A stretch of 64,000 nt of DNA from positions 2,170,001-2,234,000 of the forward strand of contig NC_007951.1 of NCBI RefSeq assembly GCF_000013645.1, in the 5' to 3' direction. A program made the translations under genes and the position numbers. Under the pieces are notes generated by a model. The model was not told the origin of the DNA, did not search any database, and saw only the letters and a list, made by a program, of their open reading frames with translations. This document shows positions 19,002 to 28,973 of the stretch, piece by piece (positions within the stretch are counted from its first letter, which is position 1; each line of letters opens with the position of its first letter). Origin of the DNA: Paraburkholderia xenovorans LB400 (GTDB lineage: Bacteria; Pseudomonadota; Gammaproteobacteria; Burkholderiales; Burkholderiaceae).

Positions 19002-19088
19002 TGCGTGTCTCGTGCGGTGCCCCTCCAGGGGCTTCCTTCGTCGTTATAGCCGTAGCGCGTTGCGTGCGATGCCGGTATCCATGCGCCT

Positions 19089-20003
19089 CTAGTCCTGCAT
19101 CTCGCGGCCGGTGAGCCGCAGGAACACATCTTCCAGATTCGCCGGGCGGTGCAGATAGCGCAGGTCCGCGCGCTGTTTCAGGCGCGCATGCACCGGCTGC
19201 GCGTCGATGACGTAGCAGAACAGCGTCTCGCCGCTGATCTCGGTGCGCTCGACGAGCGGCGCCAGTTCATCGCGCAGGGCAACCGGATCGGGTCCGAAAA
19301 TCTCGATCACGTCGCAGCCGATCTCGGAGGCGATCAATGCGCTCGGCGCGCCTTCGGCGATCTTGCGTCCTTCCTCGATCACGCATAGCCGGTGGCAGAG
19401 CCGTTCGGCTTCTTCCATGAAGTGCGTGGTCAGCAGAATGGTCTTGCCGCGCGCGAGCAACGAACGCAGCCGCTCCCAGATCAGATGCCGCGCCTGCGGA
19501 TCGAGACCGGTGGTCGGTTCGTCCATAATCAGCACGTCGGGGTCGTTGACGAGCGCGCGCGCCAGCGTGAGGCGCCGTTTCATGCCGCCGGAGAGTTCGC
19601 TCACGCGCGCGTCGGCCTTGCTTTCGAGGCGCGCGAATTCGAGCAGCGGCGGCACCATTGCCCTGCATTGCGCGGCGCTCATGCCGAAGTAGCGGCCAAA
19701 CACCAGCAGGTTCTCGCGCACCGTGAAGTCGGGGTCGAGATTGTCGAACTGCGGCACCACGCCGACGCGTGCCCGCGCCACGCGCGCGCGTCTGGGGATC
19801 GGTTCGCCGCACAGGCGGATCGTGCCCGCATCCGGCGCGGCGATGCCGAGCAGCATGCGCAACGTGGTAGTCTTGCCCGCGCCGTTCGGGCCCAGCAGGC
19901 CGAAGCATTCGCCGGGGGCGACATGGAACGACAGCCCGTCGACGACCGTTTTTTCGCCGTAGCTTTTTTTAACCTTGTCAAATTCGATGGCGGCTTCAGG
20001 CAT
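19089..20003 (-). CDS. ABC-2 type exporter ATP-binding protein, NodI-like
   Basis: A 304-aa ATPase: Walker [11 protein letters not shown], signature [15 protein letters not shown], Walker [12 protein letters not shown] and switch [21 protein letters not shown] and the C-terminal [13 protein letters not shown] resemble NodI/DrrA-type ATPases. I choose the ATG at 20003 ([16 protein letters not shown]), which starts right before the ABC domain; the frame runs up to 20252 but the extra part is Arg/Pro-rich. First gene of the nodI-nodJ-like pair. Confidence 0.9.
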   Translation of the reverse strand: MPEAAIEFDKVKKSYGEKTVVDGLSFHVAPGECFGLLGPNGAGKTTTLRMLLGIAAPDAGTIRLCGEPIPRRARVARARVGVVPQFDNLDPDFTVRENLLVFGRYFGMSAAQCRAMVPPLLEFARLESKADARVSELSGGMKRRLTLARALVNDPDVLIMDEPTTGLDPQARHLIWERLRSLLARGKTILLTTHFMEEAERLCHRLCVIEEGRKIAEGAPSALIASEIGCDVIEIFGPDPVALRDELAPLVERTEISGETLFCYVIDAQPVHARLKQRADLRYLHRPANLEDVFLRLTGREMQD

Positions 20004-20288
20004 GGATCGAACGGATCTCCGGGAAAGACGTGAATGACGCGAATGGCCGGGAAGGCCGCCTATTCTAGGGCATTGGCTGCCCGGCGTCGGTTCGCGCCCG
20101 ACGCTGCGGCGCGGGTTTCCCGCACTGCGGCATCGGCCTGTGGGCGCCGTCCAGCGGCGCGCGCACCTGTTTAGGGCGAAGCTGGCGGCCGGTAGCACGC
20201 AGTTAGCGTTTTCCATCCCTTGCAACCTGAATTGCGGCGCACCATGATTCATTCAGATCGCGCGCCCCGCGCGAAGGGAGAAAAAATC

Positions 20289-20753
20289 ATGGCGAGCTAC
20301 CAGAAAATCCTGCTGTGCTACGACGGCTCGCGCGAAGGCCGCAAAGCGTTGCGTTGCGGCGCCGACCTGGCGATGGATCTGAAAGCCGAAACTCACCTGT
20401 TGTCGGTTGTCGACATGCGTTCGAGCATCGCGCAAAGCGCGGGCCTGCTGACCGATGTGGCTTGCGGCAGCTTCGAAAAGACCGCCCGCGACGTCCTCCA
20501 GGAAGGCGTGGACTGGCTCACCGAGCGAGGCGTGAGCGCGCAAGGGCATTTCGCGTTCGGCCATCCGATCGACGAGATCGCCAACCTCGCCAATGAATTG
20601 CATGTCGACCTGGTCGTGGTCGGCCACCGCTGCCGTACGGGTCTGTCACGGTGGTGGATGGGTGCGGGCAATACGCCGCTGCTCGATCGCGTCTCGTGCA
20701 GCATTCTGGTGGCCTGTTCTTCCGCGCAGGAGCAGCAGCAAGCGGCGGCTTGA
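20289..20753 (+). CDS. Universal stress protein (UspA family)
   Basis: A 154-aa cytoplasmic Usp. Features: ILLCYDGSREGRKAL at the N-terminus and the ATP-binding motif VVVGHRCRTGLSRWW...NTPLLDRVSCSILV (G-x2-G-x9-G-S/T-like) at the C-terminus. The ATG at 20289 follows GGGAG at 9 nt. Single gene, convergent with the DUF2939 gene. Confidence 0.9.
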   Translation: MASYQKILLCYDGSREGRKALRCGADLAMDLKAETHLLSVVDMRSSIAQSAGLLTDVACGSFEKTARDVLQEGVDWLTERGVSAQGHFAFGHPIDEIANLANELHVDLVVVGHRCRTGLSRWWMGAGNTPLLDRVSCSILVACSSAQEQQQAAA

Positions 20754-20815
20754 CGCACGGTCACGGGGAGCGTGTTTGACTGGCGCGGCCGTGCAAGCCT
20801 GACGACATCAGACAG

Positions 20816-21466
20816 TCATTCGTTGAGGTTGACCGCGGCCAGCTTCCATGTGAATACGCCCTCGCGCTGAAAGATCGCCGAGTAGCGCGCGTCGCCGGCG
20901 CCATGCTGGTACGTGACGACGAATTCGTTGAGGCCGCGATAGCCCGCCGTGGTTTGCGGCGGTTGCGCCGGCGCGGCGTTGCCAGTGCCATTGGCTGCGT
21001 TGCCAGTGGCCGGTGCTGCCGGCGCGGGTGACGTCGCTGCGGAATCTGGTGGGGTGTTCGTGGCAGCAGGCACAGGCGGCCGCTCGCCCGGATCGCCGCG
21101 TGGCGGCATGCCGTTCAGCAGGGCCGCCACGCCGTCCGGCGTGGCATAGGCATCGACGAGCGGGCCAATCAGCGCGACGCCGATCATCGCGCCAATGGCG
21201 GCCAATGGATTACCGTTGCTGTGCGCGTCGAGCCGCCGTGTCAGCAAGCCGGCGACCTGCTGCTTCAGGCTCTCACGCAGCGCGGGGAAGTCGACGTACT
21301 GATTGACCGTTTGCGCGTCGCGCGCGTCGGCCGCACGTTTGAGATTGTTCAGCGCGATATAGGGTGTCGCGTACGCGAACCCGAGCCCGGCGATCACGAC
21401 AATCACGAGCAGGGTGACAATTAGCGGCCGGGTGGCGCCGCCTTTGCTGCGTTTCAGAACGGCCAT
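20816..21466 (-). CDS. DUF2939-domain membrane-anchored protein
   Basis: A 216-aa protein with one N-terminal membrane helix (LIVTLLVIVVIAGLGFAY), then the DUF2939 core (TPYIALNNLKRAADARDAQT and VNQYVDFPALRESLKQQV). A ~50-residue Pro/Ala/Asn-rich linker follows, then a C-terminal beta domain (YRGLNEFVVTY; WKLAAVNL). Mostly periplasmic by topology. Function unknown. Confidence 0.82.
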   Translation of the reverse strand: MAVLKRSKGGATRPLIVTLLVIVVIAGLGFAYATPYIALNNLKRAADARDAQTVNQYVDFPALRESLKQQVAGLLTRRLDAHSNGNPLAAIGAMIGVALIGPLVDAYATPDGVAALLNGMPPRGDPGERPPVPAATNTPPDSAATSPAPAAPATGNAANGTGNAAPAQPPQTTAGYRGLNEFVVTYQHGAGDARYSAIFQREGVFTWKLAAVNLNE

Positions 21467-21574
21467 CGAATGGGATTCTCCGTCAGGTGTGATCTAACGT
21501 GGACCGCTGCCACGCGAAAACGATCCCACGCGCAACCCCATGCGATGCAGTATCGCCGCCCGATTGAGGGCCGA

Positions 21575-21922
21575 TCAAGACTCGAATACCGCGCCGTGGA
21601 AGTTTGCTTCATCGGCAATGCAGCGGTCGATCATGCGGCATACGGCGTCTACCGTGCCGACCATGATGAGCCGCGACGGGCCGTGATAGACACGCACCGG
21701 TGCGCGGCGCGCCGGCTCGGCCGTGTTCAAACCCGAATTCAACGACACGCGGGCAAATGCCGGCAACGACGACGGCAAGCTCGACACGCCGGCGGGCAAA
21801 TCGAACAGCGACGGTGTATTGGCCGCAGTAGACGCCTCGATCAATGAGCAGGGCACCAGCTTGCGAAGATGGCGCAAACGACCGAACTGGCGAAAAGGCA
21901 ACAGGCGGGCAAAGCGTTCCAT
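21575..21922 (-). CDS. Hypothetical protein downstream of lexA
   Basis: A 115-aa protein (MERFARLLPFRQFGRLRHLR) with a C-terminal conserved-looking block RVYHGPSRLIMVGTVDAVCR. The ATG at 21922 follows GGAGAG at about 6 nt. It lies 119 bp after lexA in the same orientation, so it may be expressed with lexA in the SOS response. I cannot identify a family; similarity to a cell-division inhibitor is not evident. Confidence 0.6.
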   Translation of the reverse strand: MERFARLLPFRQFGRLRHLRKLVPCSLIEASTAANTPSLFDLPAGVSSLPSSLPAFARVSLNSGLNTAEPARRAPVRVYHGPSRLIMVGTVDAVCRMIDRCIADEANFHGAVFES

Positions 21923-22041
21923 GAGACTCTCCAGACGATGCAACGTTGATGCGGCGCCGGCGCGGCTTTCTATTCTGCCGAACGGGCAAGAAGGGCCTGG
22001 AACCAGGGCGCTCGATATCAAGGCGCCTGGAACCAGCGTGC

Positions 22042-22692
22042 TCAGAACTCGCCGGGGCGGATCAGCCCGACGGCGATACCCTCCAGCGCGAACTCCGCAC
22101 TGCCGGTTTCAACGAAGATGTTTTCGTAATCGGGGTTCTCGGCGATCAGTTCGAGCCCATTCGGCCGGCGCTTCAGGCGCTTGACCGTGACGTCGTCGCC
22201 AAGCCGGGCAATGACGATCTGGCCGTCTTTGGCTTCGCTCTTTTTCTGCACCGCGAGCAGATCGCCGTCGAAGATGCCCGCGTCGCGCATGGACAGCCCG
22301 CGCACCTTCAGCAGGTAATCGGGCTTGCTCGAGAACAGCGCCGGGTCGCACGCGTAGTGCTGCGAGATATGTTCCTGCGCGAGGATCGGGCTACCCGCGG
22401 CAACCCGCCCGATCAGCGGCAGCGACAATTGCATGATGCTGGCGTGCGGCAGCGTGAACTGATGCGGCGAATCTTCCGGGCCGGCCAGCAGGCGAATGCC
22501 GCGCGACGCGCCCGCCGCAAGCTCGATCACACCCTTGCGGGCGAGCGCGCGCAGATGTTCTTCAGCCGAGTTGGCCGAGCTGAAGCCCAGTTCGGCGGCG
22601 ATCTCCGCGCGGGTGGGCGGAAAGCCGGTGCGTTCGATAGCCCTGCGGATCAGATCGAAAACCTGCTGCTGTCGTGCGGTGAGTTTGGTCAT
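22042..22692 (-). CDS. lexA: SOS repressor LexA
   Basis: A 216-aa repressor. The winged helix is residues 1-70 ([40 protein letters not shown]). The self-cleavage site is Ala99-Gly100 (GRVAAGSP), with catalytic Ser134 (RGLSMRD) and Lys171, the same 37-residue spacing as in E. coli. RecA filaments trigger autocleavage and release SOS genes. Two LexA boxes lie just upstream, so it is autorepressed. Confidence 0.98.
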   Translation of the reverse strand: MTKLTARQQQVFDLIRRAIERTGFPPTRAEIAAELGFSSANSAEEHLRALARKGVIELAAGASRGIRLLAGPEDSPHQFTLPHASIMQLSLPLIGRVAAGSPILAQEHISQHYACDPALFSSKPDYLLKVRGLSMRDAGIFDGDLLAVQKKSEAKDGQIVIARLGDDVTVKRLKRRPNGLELIAENPDYENIFVETGSAEFALEGIAVGLIRPGEF

Positions 22693-22699
22693 GGCGCCA

Positions 22700-22715
22700 C
22701 TGTATGTATGAACAG
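22700..22715. promoter_or_regulatory. LexA (SOS) box 1
   Basis: CTGTATGTATGAACAG fits CTG-N10-CAG with one weaker half; it starts 8 bp upstream of the lexA ATG. Confidence 0.8.
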
Positions 22716-22719
22716 GTGA

Positions 22720-22735
22720 CTGTATTTTTATACAG
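22720..22735. promoter_or_regulatory. LexA (SOS) box 2
   Basis: CTGTATTTTTATACAG is a near-perfect CTG-N10-CAG box, 4 bp from box 1. The tandem arrangement matches lexA autoregulation in many proteobacteria. Confidence 0.9.
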
Positions 22736-22887
22736 TATCGGGCGCAATTCAAGCTTTACTTTAAGTTCGTGCCGAAGGGTGGCGTTGCAGCGTCGTCAAA
22801 TGACGCTCCAACACCCGTTTTCGTGCCGCAACGCCTTATCCAGCTGTCATTACCACTTTTGCGTATTAAAGAATGAATAAACATTAT

Positions 22888-22916
22888 TTTTAATGATGAA
22901 AGCCCTTCGATAGACT
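22888..22916 (+). promoter_or_regulatory. Candidate CysB-dependent promoter of sbp-cysTWA
   Basis: TAGACT (22911-22916) with a poor -35 (TTTTAA, 22888-22893, 17-bp spacer) lies in a strongly A/T-rich stretch (22855-22905) typical of CysB binding regions. ATAGACTG is shared with the region upstream of ssuD. Confidence 0.4.
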
Positions 22917-23006
22917 GGCCTCCAGTTGGGGCTCATGTGCACGTGACCGCGACGCAGAGCAACACCACACGCTGTTTCAGCGAATTACAACGCGGAGAAA
23001 GTTGAC

Positions 23007-24047
23007 ATGAATCACCAAGGTACGGGGCTGGCGGGCAGGGCGAAGACACTCATCGTGGCGCTGGCACTGGGTGCGGCAGGCGCGCTAGGCGTAATGGCGC
23101 AGGCACACGCTGCCGACACGACGCTGCTGAACGTGTCCTACGACCCGACGCGCGAGTTGTATCAGGACATCAACCAGGCGTTCGGCAAGCAATGGAAGGC
23201 GAAGACCGGCGACACGATCACCTTCAAGCAGTCGCACGGCGGCTCCGGCGCGCAGGCGCGTTCGGTGCTCGACGGTCTGCAGGCCGACGTCGTGACGCTT
23301 GCGCTCGCTTACGACATCGACGCACTGGCCAGCAAGGGGCTGCTGGACAAGGGCTGGCAGAAGCGTTTGCCGGATAACGCGTCGCCGTACACGTCGACGA
23401 TCGTGTTTCTGGTGCGCAAGGGCAACCCGAAGCACATCAAGGACTGGGATGATCTGATCAAGCCGGGTGTCTCGATCGTCACGCCGAATCCGAAGACGTC
23501 GGGCGGCGCGCGCTGGAACTACCTCGCGGCCTGGGCGTACGCCGAGCATCAGCCGGGCGGCAATGACCAGAAGGCCAAGGAATTCGTCGGCAAGCTTTAC
23601 AAGAATGCCGGCGTGCTGGATTCGGGCGCGCGCGGCGCGACTACCAGCTTCGTGCAGCGCGGTATCGGCGACGTGCTGATCGCGTGGGAAAACGAAGCCT
23701 TCCTGTCGCTGAAGGAATTCGGTCCGGACAAGTTCGAGATCGTCGTGCCGTCGGTCAGCATTCTGGCGGAGCCGCCGGTTGCGGTGGTGGACAAGGTGGT
23801 CGACAGGCACGGCACGCGCAAGGTCGCCGAAGCGTATCTGAACTTCCTCTATAGCGAGGAAGGGCAGGAAATCGCCGCGAAGAACTTCTACCGTCCGCGT
23901 TCGAACAAGGTGCCGGCCGAGCTGACCGCGAAGTTTCCGAAGCTGAAGCTGTACACGGTGGACGACTCGTTCGGCGGCTGGACCAACGCGCAGAAAACGC
24001 ACTTTGCCGATGGCGGCGTGTTCGATTCGATCTACCAGCCGCAGTAA
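23007..24047 (+). CDS. sbp: Periplasmic sulfate-binding protein
   Basis: A 346-aa binding protein. A signal peptide ([20 protein letters not shown], cleavage near AHA) is followed by the Sbp/CysP fold: [17 protein letters not shown], the sulfate-loop motif [12 protein letters not shown], and [20 protein letters not shown]. It delivers sulfate/thiosulfate to CysTWA. GGAG lies 11-12 nt upstream of the ATG. First gene of the operon; a hairpin follows it. Confidence 0.96.
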   Translation: MNHQGTGLAGRAKTLIVALALGAAGALGVMAQAHAADTTLLNVSYDPTRELYQDINQAFGKQWKAKTGDTITFKQSHGGSGAQARSVLDGLQADVVTLALAYDIDALASKGLLDKGWQKRLPDNASPYTSTIVFLVRKGNPKHIKDWDDLIKPGVSIVTPNPKTSGGARWNYLAAWAYAEHQPGGNDQKAKEFVGKLYKNAGVLDSGARGATTSFVQRGIGDVLIAWENEAFLSLKEFGPDKFEIVVPSVSILAEPPVAVVDKVVDRHGTRKVAEAYLNFLYSEEGQEIAAKNFYRPRSNKVPAELTAKFPKLKLYTVDDSFGGWTNAQKTHFADGGVFDSIYQPQ

Positions 24048-24104
24048 TACCGCCCGTGCCTGCAATGGCACAGGCAAAGCGACACGCTCACGCGTCACAC
24101 CCAG

Positions 24105-24128
24105 GCGCGCCCCCAGGGGCGCGCTTTT
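24105..24128 (+). terminator. Partial terminator between sbp and cysT
   Basis: GCGCGCCC (24105-24112) pairs with GGGCGCGC (24117-24124) around a 4-nt loop, followed by TTTT. It lies 57 nt after sbp and 58 nt before cysT; partial termination here would give more binding protein than permease. Confidence 0.65.
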
Positions 24129-24185
24129 GGCCAGCCAGGGCCCGGCGGCCGGTAACACGAGCATCAACCTGAACGAGTAACGAGC

Positions 24186-25079
24186 ATGACGACGTTGACC
24201 TTCCGAAAACCGAGCGCGTTGCCCGGTTTTGGCCTGACACTCGGCATCACGGTGGCTTATCTGAGCCTCGTGGTGCTGATTCCGCTTGCGGCGACCTTTC
24301 TGAAGACCGCGACGCTCGACTGGGAGCAGTTCGTGCGCGCGGTGAGCTCACCGCGCGTGCTCGCGTCGTATCGCCTGACGTTCTTTTCCGCGCTCGGCGG
24401 CGCGCTCATCAATGCGGTGTTCGGCTTTCTGGTGGCGTGGGTGTTGGTGCGCTACACGTTTCCGTTCAAACGCATCGTCGATGCCGTGGTGGATTTGCCG
24501 TTCGCGCTGCCCACCTCGGTGGCCGGCATTTCGCTCGCGGCCGTGTACGCGGGCAACGGCTGGATCGGACAGTTCCTCGAACCGCTCGGGCTGAAGATCG
24601 CGTTTACGCCGGCGGGCGTGCTGGTCGCGCTGACGTTTATCGGTCTGCCGTTCGTGGTGCGCACGGTGCAGCCGGTGCTCGAAGAGTTCGAGCGCGAACA
24701 GGAGGAAGCGGCGGCCTGCCTTGGCGCGTCGCGCTGGCTGACGTTTCGCCGCGTAGTGTTGCCGGCGGTGTTTCCGGCGCTGTTGACGGGCTTCGCGCTG
24801 GCATTCGCCCGCGCGCTCGGTGAATACGGTTCGGTGATCTTCATCGCCGGTAACGTGCCGATGAAATCGGAAATCACCTCGCTGCTGATCATCACGAAGC
24901 TCGAGCAATACGACTACGCGGGCGCAACGGCGCTGGCGGTGGTGATGCTGGTCGTGTCGTTCCTGATGCTGCTCCTGATCAATACCTTGCAGTGGTATCT
25001 GCAGCGCCGCACGAGCCGCGGCGGCGCGGGTCCGGCGCCTGCCGCCAGTGTTGCGGCCGTCGGCGGAGGTGTGCAATGA
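24186..25079 (+). CDS. cysT: Sulfate/thiosulfate ABC transporter permease CysT
   Basis: A 297-aa permease (CysT, also called CysU), with membrane segments from [20 protein letters not shown] to the final [12 protein letters not shown]. The EAA loop reads [42 protein letters not shown] is the CysT signature. It overlaps cysW by 4 bp (ATGA). Confidence 0.95.
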   Translation: MTTLTFRKPSALPGFGLTLGITVAYLSLVVLIPLAATFLKTATLDWEQFVRAVSSPRVLASYRLTFFSALGGALINAVFGFLVAWVLVRYTFPFKRIVDAVVDLPFALPTSVAGISLAAVYAGNGWIGQFLEPLGLKIAFTPAGVLVALTFIGLPFVVRTVQPVLEEFEREQEEAAACLGASRWLTFRRVVLPAVFPALLTGFALAFARALGEYGSVIFIAGNVPMKSEITSLLIITKLEQYDYAGATALAVVMLVVSFLMLLLINTLQWYLQRRTSRGGAGPAPAASVAAVGGGVQ

Positions 25080-26149
25080 GCCGCGGCACCGCGAATGGAG
25101 CGGATGACGTGAATGGCGTGCGCGGCGTGAATAACGCCGCGGTGGCCGTGGCGCCGCGCGCACCGTTGAACGTTGCGCGCCGTCCCGATCCGGTCACCGA
25201 GCCGCCCGTCGTACGCTGGATCCTGACCGGCGTGGCGCTGCTGTTTCTCGCGCTGTTCCTCGTCGTGCCGCTCGTCGCCGTGTTCTATCAGGCGTTGAAC
25301 AAGGGACTCGGTTTCTATCTGGAATCGCTTGCCGATCCCGACGCGCTCTCGGCGATCAAGCTCACCGTGATCACCGCCGCGATCGCCGTGCCGCTGAACC
25401 TCGTGTTCGGCCTCGCGGCTTCATGGTGTATCGCCAAATTCGAATTCCGCGGCAAGGCGCTGCTGACTACGCTGATCGATCTGCCGTTCTCGGTGTCGCC
25501 GGTGATCTCGGGCCTGATCTATGTGCTGATGTTCGGCGCGCAGGGCTGGTTCGGGCCGTGGCTGCAGGATCACAACATCCAGATCATTTTCGCGGTGCCG
25601 GGCATCGTGATGGCGACGATCTTCGTGACGTTCCCGTTTGTCGCGCGTGAACTGATTCCGCTGATGCAGGCGCAAGGCAACGACGAAGAAGAAGCCGCGC
25701 ACGTGCTCGGCGCGTCGGGCTGGCAGATCTTCCGCCGCGTCACGCTGCCCAACGTCAAATGGGGCTTGCTGTACGGCGTGATTCTGTGCAACGCGCGGGC
25801 GATGGGCGAGTTCGGCGCAGTGTCGGTGGTGTCGGGCCATATTCGCGGCCAGACCGACACCATGCCGCTGCACGTCGAAATTCTCTACAACGAATACAAC
25901 TTCTCGGCGGCGTTCGCCGTGGCGTCGGTGCTGGCGCTGCTCGCACTCGTGACGCTCGGCCTGAAGCTGCTCGCCGAGCGCCATATGTCGGCGGAACTGT
26001 CGGCCGCGCGGGATGTGCCCGCGTACGCCGGTCCCATCACGCCGCCGGCCAGTGCAGCAGCAACAGCAGCAACAGCAGCAACAGCAGCAACGGCGACACA
26101 CGCACCGCATGTATCGCAGCAACACCCGCTCAAGCAAGGAGAGCTGTAA
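25076..26149 (+). CDS. cysW: Sulfate/thiosulfate ABC transporter permease CysW
   Basis: A 357-aa permease; GGAGGT precedes the ATG at 25076. The core shows [20 protein letters not shown], the EAA loop [20 protein letters not shown], and [20 protein letters not shown] typical of CysW. It is longer than E. coli CysW (291 aa) because of a ~45-residue N-terminal extension and a C-terminal low-complexity tail with Ala-Ala-Thr repeats. The cysA ATG overlaps its stop (TAATG). Confidence 0.95.
   Translation: MSRGTANGADDVNGVRGVNNAAVAVAPRAPLNVARRPDPVTEPPVVRWILTGVALLFLALFLVVPLVAVFYQALNKGLGFYLESLADPDALSAIKLTVITAAIAVPLNLVFGLAASWCIAKFEFRGKALLTTLIDLPFSVSPVISGLIYVLMFGAQGWFGPWLQDHNIQIIFAVPGIVMATIFVTFPFVARELIPLMQAQGNDEEEAAHVLGASGWQIFRRVTLPNVKWGLLYGVILCNARAMGEFGAVSVVSGHIRGQTDTMPLHVEILYNEYNFSAAFAVASVLALLALVTLGLKLLAERHMSAELSAARDVPAYAGPITPPASAAATAATAATAATATHAPHVSQQHPLKQGEL
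26057..26091 (+). repeat. 9-bp tandem repeat in the cysW tail
   Basis: About four copies of GCAGCAACA encode Ala-Ala-Thr units in the CysW C-terminal tail. Being a multiple of three, copy changes keep frame. Confidence 0.75.
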
Positions 26150-27207
26150 TGGGTATCACCGTTCGTAACCTGCAGAAGCGCTTCGGCGATTTCGTCGCGC
26201 TCGATAACGTCACGCTCGACTTTCCGCCGGGTGAACTGGTTGCGCTGCTCGGGCCCTCGGGTTGTGGCAAGACCACCTTGCTGCGCGTGATCGCCGGGCT
26301 CGAATACGCGGACGGCGGCCAGGTCGTGCTGCAAGGCCAGGACGTGGCGACGGTCGGCGCGCGCGAGCGGGAAGTGGGCTTCGTGTTCCAGCACTATGCG
26401 TTGTTCCGTCATATGACGGTGTTCGAGAACGTGGCGTTCGGCTTGCGCGTGAAGCCGCGCAAGGAGCGTCCCTCGGAAGCGGTGATCCGCGAGAAGGTGC
26501 ATGAGCTGCTCAAGCTCGTGCAGCTCGACTGGCTCGCGCAACGCTATCCGTCGGAACTGTCGGGCGGCCAGCGGCAACGGATTGCACTCGCGCGCGCATT
26601 GGCGGTCGAGCCGAAGGTGCTGCTGCTCGACGAGCCGTTCGGCGCGCTGGACGCGAAAGTGCGCAAGGAACTGCGCAGCTGGCTGCGGCGCCTGCACGAC
26701 GACCTGCATATCTCGACGATTTTCGTCACGCACGATCAGGAAGAAGCGCTCGAAGTGGCCGACCGCATCGTCGTGCTCAATCGCGGGCATGTGGAGCAGG
26801 TGGGCAGTCCGCAGGACGTGTATGACCATCCGCAAACCTCGTTCGTCTACGAGTTTCTCGGCGCGGCGAACCGCCTGCACGGCAACGTCGACGCGAGCGG
26901 CTTCGTGGTGGACGGCGCGGCGCTGCCGGTGTCGATCAAGGCCGATTTCAGCGGCCCGGCGTTCGCCTATGTGCGTCCGCACGATTTGCAACTGTATCCG
27001 CAGGCGTCGGGTCATCGCGAAGGTATCGTCGTCGACGTGCGGCGCGTGGTGACGCTGGGCGGCTCGGTGCGGGTCGAACTCGCGGGCCGCGAGGGCAACC
27101 TGCTCGAAGCCGAACTCGACCGCGAAGCATGGCGCGATCTGCAGCTCTCCATCGGCGACGGTGTGACGGCGGTGCCGCGTGCATTGCGCGTGTTTCCGGC
27201 GCAATGA
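26149..27207 (+). CDS. cysA: Sulfate/thiosulfate ABC transporter ATPase CysA
   Basis: A 352-aa ATPase: Walker [11 protein letters not shown]-loop [18 protein letters not shown], signature [15 protein letters not shown], Walker [16 protein letters not shown] and switch VTHDQEEA. The C-terminal TOBE-like domain (residues about 235-352) is typical of CysA. AAGGAG precedes the ATG, which overlaps the cysW stop by 1 nt. Confidence 0.96.
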   Translation: MGITVRNLQKRFGDFVALDNVTLDFPPGELVALLGPSGCGKTTLLRVIAGLEYADGGQVVLQGQDVATVGAREREVGFVFQHYALFRHMTVFENVAFGLRVKPRKERPSEAVIREKVHELLKLVQLDWLAQRYPSELSGGQRQRIALARALAVEPKVLLLDEPFGALDAKVRKELRSWLRRLHDDLHISTIFVTHDQEEALEVADRIVVLNRGHVEQVGSPQDVYDHPQTSFVYEFLGAANRLHGNVDASGFVVDGAALPVSIKADFSGPAFAYVRPHDLQLYPQASGHREGIVVDVRRVVTLGGSVRVELAGREGNLLEAELDREAWRDLQLSIGDGVTAVPRALRVFPAQ

Positions 27208-27289
27208 GCGCAGTGCGCTCAGGCGCGGCAGACCCGGTGTTTCAATCAAACTCAAATAGCTCGACTCTGGACGAACCGGAGACATACAG

Positions 27290-28216
27290 ATGAATTTCCA
27301 GCAATTGCGCTTCGTGCGCGAAGCCGTACGTCAGAACATGAATCTGACCGAGGTGGCGAACGTGCTGTACACGTCGCAATCAGGCGTGTCCAAACAGATC
27401 AAGGATCTGGAGGACGAACTCGGCGTCGATATTTTCATCCGGCGCGGCAAGCGTCTGACGGGCCTCACCGAGCCGGGCAAGGCGGTGCATCAGTTGATCG
27501 AGCGGATGCTGCTCGACGCCGAGAATCTACGCCGCGTCGCGCGCCAGTACGCCGATCAGGATAGCGGGCACCTCGTCGTGGCCACCACGCACACGCAGGC
27601 GCGCTACGCGCTGCCAAAGGTGATCCGCCAGTTCACCGAGGTGTTCCCCAAGGTGCATCTGGCGCTGCGCCAGGGAAGCCCGCAACAGATCGCGCAGATG
27701 ATCATCAACGGCGAAGCGGACATCGGCATCTCCACCGAAGCGCTCGACCGCTTCCCGGATATCGTCACGTTCCCGTGCTATTCGTGGCATCACGTGGTGG
27801 TCGTGCCGAAGGGTCATCCGCTGGTGGGCCGGCCGAATCTGACGCTCGACGAGATCGCCGAATTCCCGATCGTCACGTACGACCAGGATTTCACGGGCCG
27901 CTCGCATATCGACCAGGCGTTCGCGAAAGCGGGCGCGTTGCCCGACGTCGTGCTGACCGCGATCGACGCCGACGTGATCAAGACGTATGTCGAACTGGGC
28001 ATGGGTATCGGCGTGGTTGCGGCGATGGCCTACGACCCCAAGCGCGACACGGAACTGGTCGCGCTCGACACGCAGCATCTGTTCGAAGCGAGCACGACGC
28101 GGGTCGGTTTGCGCAAGGGCGCGTTCCTGCGTGCTTACGCGTACCGGCTGATCGAGATGTTCGCGCCGCAGTTGAACGAAGCGGATATCGCCGCGCAGTT
28201 GCGCGAAGCAGTCTGA
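27290..28216 (+). CDS. cysB: LysR-type regulator CysB
   Basis: A 308-aa LysR regulator. The N-terminal HTH (MNFQQLRFVREAVRQNMNLT; VLYTSQSGVSKQIKDLEDEL) and the effector domain (TTHTQARYALPKVIRQF, with the Thr cluster used by CysB for acetylserine/sulfate sensing) identify CysB rather than the shorter-profile Cbl. Burkholderia species have both CysB and the paralogue SsuR; the link to sbp-cysTWA favours CysB. It lies 82 bp after cysA and is probably in the same transcript. Confidence 0.93.
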   Translation: MNFQQLRFVREAVRQNMNLTEVANVLYTSQSGVSKQIKDLEDELGVDIFIRRGKRLTGLTEPGKAVHQLIERMLLDAENLRRVARQYADQDSGHLVVATTHTQARYALPKVIRQFTEVFPKVHLALRQGSPQQIAQMIINGEADIGISTEALDRFPDIVTFPCYSWHHVVVVPKGHPLVGRPNLTLDEIAEFPIVTYDQDFTGRSHIDQAFAKAGALPDVVLTAIDADVIKTYVELGMGIGVVAAMAYDPKRDTELVALDTQHLFEASTTRVGLRKGAFLRAYAYRLIEMFAPQLNEADIAAQLREAV

Positions 28217-28311
28217 CGGTTGCATTCGGGTGCGTTCGGGCGGTTGAAGGGCCATCAGTTTCTTGCGAGGGGAAGAAGGCGGCCCTGGCTAGATCCTGAT
28301 GGTTGAATCAC

Positions 28312-28346
28312 GGAACGGGCGCAGTTTACAGACCTGCGCCCGTTCC
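28312..28346 (+). terminator. Large hairpin after cysB
   Basis: GGAACGGGCGCAG (28312-28324) and its perfect reverse complement (28334-28346) flank a 9-nt loop, 95 nt past cysB. No T-run follows, so it may be a Rho-type end or 3' stabiliser. Confidence 0.5.
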
Positions 28347-28704
28347 TACGCAGACGTCGGTCCGCTACATACAGATTTCGCGACGCGCCAGCCTGGCACC
28401 TCGCTCTGGTTCGCCCGCTAACGGGTCGCCAATCCATTCAAGCACGCCCGAGCACGCCCCTCCGGCGTTGTGATGAAATTTGACAGATGCGTCCTGCATC
28501 ATCGAATTCGTCACCGGCGTACCAGCGCTGAAATATCTCTCACTTCTCCTTCGGTTGTCCTACGCAGTGGGCGGCGGTATCCGGTTGTGTTGTCGGCGTG
28601 TCCGATTGCACAGTGCTCTTATTAGGCATGCCTACAAGATCGCCGACAATCCTGCGAAGTAAAAACGACAACGACGTGAACAGAAGATGAAACTCAAGAT
28701 ACTT

Positions 28705-28746
28705 GGCTCGGCTCGGCTCGGCTCGGCTCGGCTCGGCTCGGCTCGG
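28705..28746. repeat. Pentanucleotide repeat (GGCTC)8
   Basis: Eight perfect copies of GGCTC plus two bases, in noncoding sequence about 230 bp upstream of the asparaginase gene. A 5-bp unit is prone to slippage. Confidence 0.9.
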
Positions 28747-28973
28747 GCTACGTTCGACCTGGCGGACGCAATAAACCTGGGGATCTTTATTCTGGTGCTC
28801 GCAAACACCGTGAACTTTCTGCGCTCGGGGCGACGGCGCATCGAGCGCCGACCTCTTTGAAGTAATGCGCCAGTTTCGTTCGCGCAGCCATTGGCTCAAT
28901 CCGTCCAGGAGTTTGAAGCCATTTCTTGCGTGACGGCATGGCAGCACCCGGCGCATCGCTTACAATCGCCGCC

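Larger units (their letters stand above)
28217..28973. other. Long intergenic region after cysB
   Basis: A 757-bp spacer. It holds a large hairpin (28312-28346) and a (GGCTC)8 repeat (28705-28746), both listed separately. Frames here are short and not coding-like; no RNA gene recognised. Confidence 0.6.

Noticed and set aside
18174..20003. A nodulation locus
   Set aside because: Only the exporter pair is present; no nodABC or nod box nearby.
28540..28956. Minus-strand frame with SRAEP repeats over the GGCTC array
   Set aside because: The repeat peptide is just the translation of the pentanucleotide repeat, and the flanking sequence is not coding-like.
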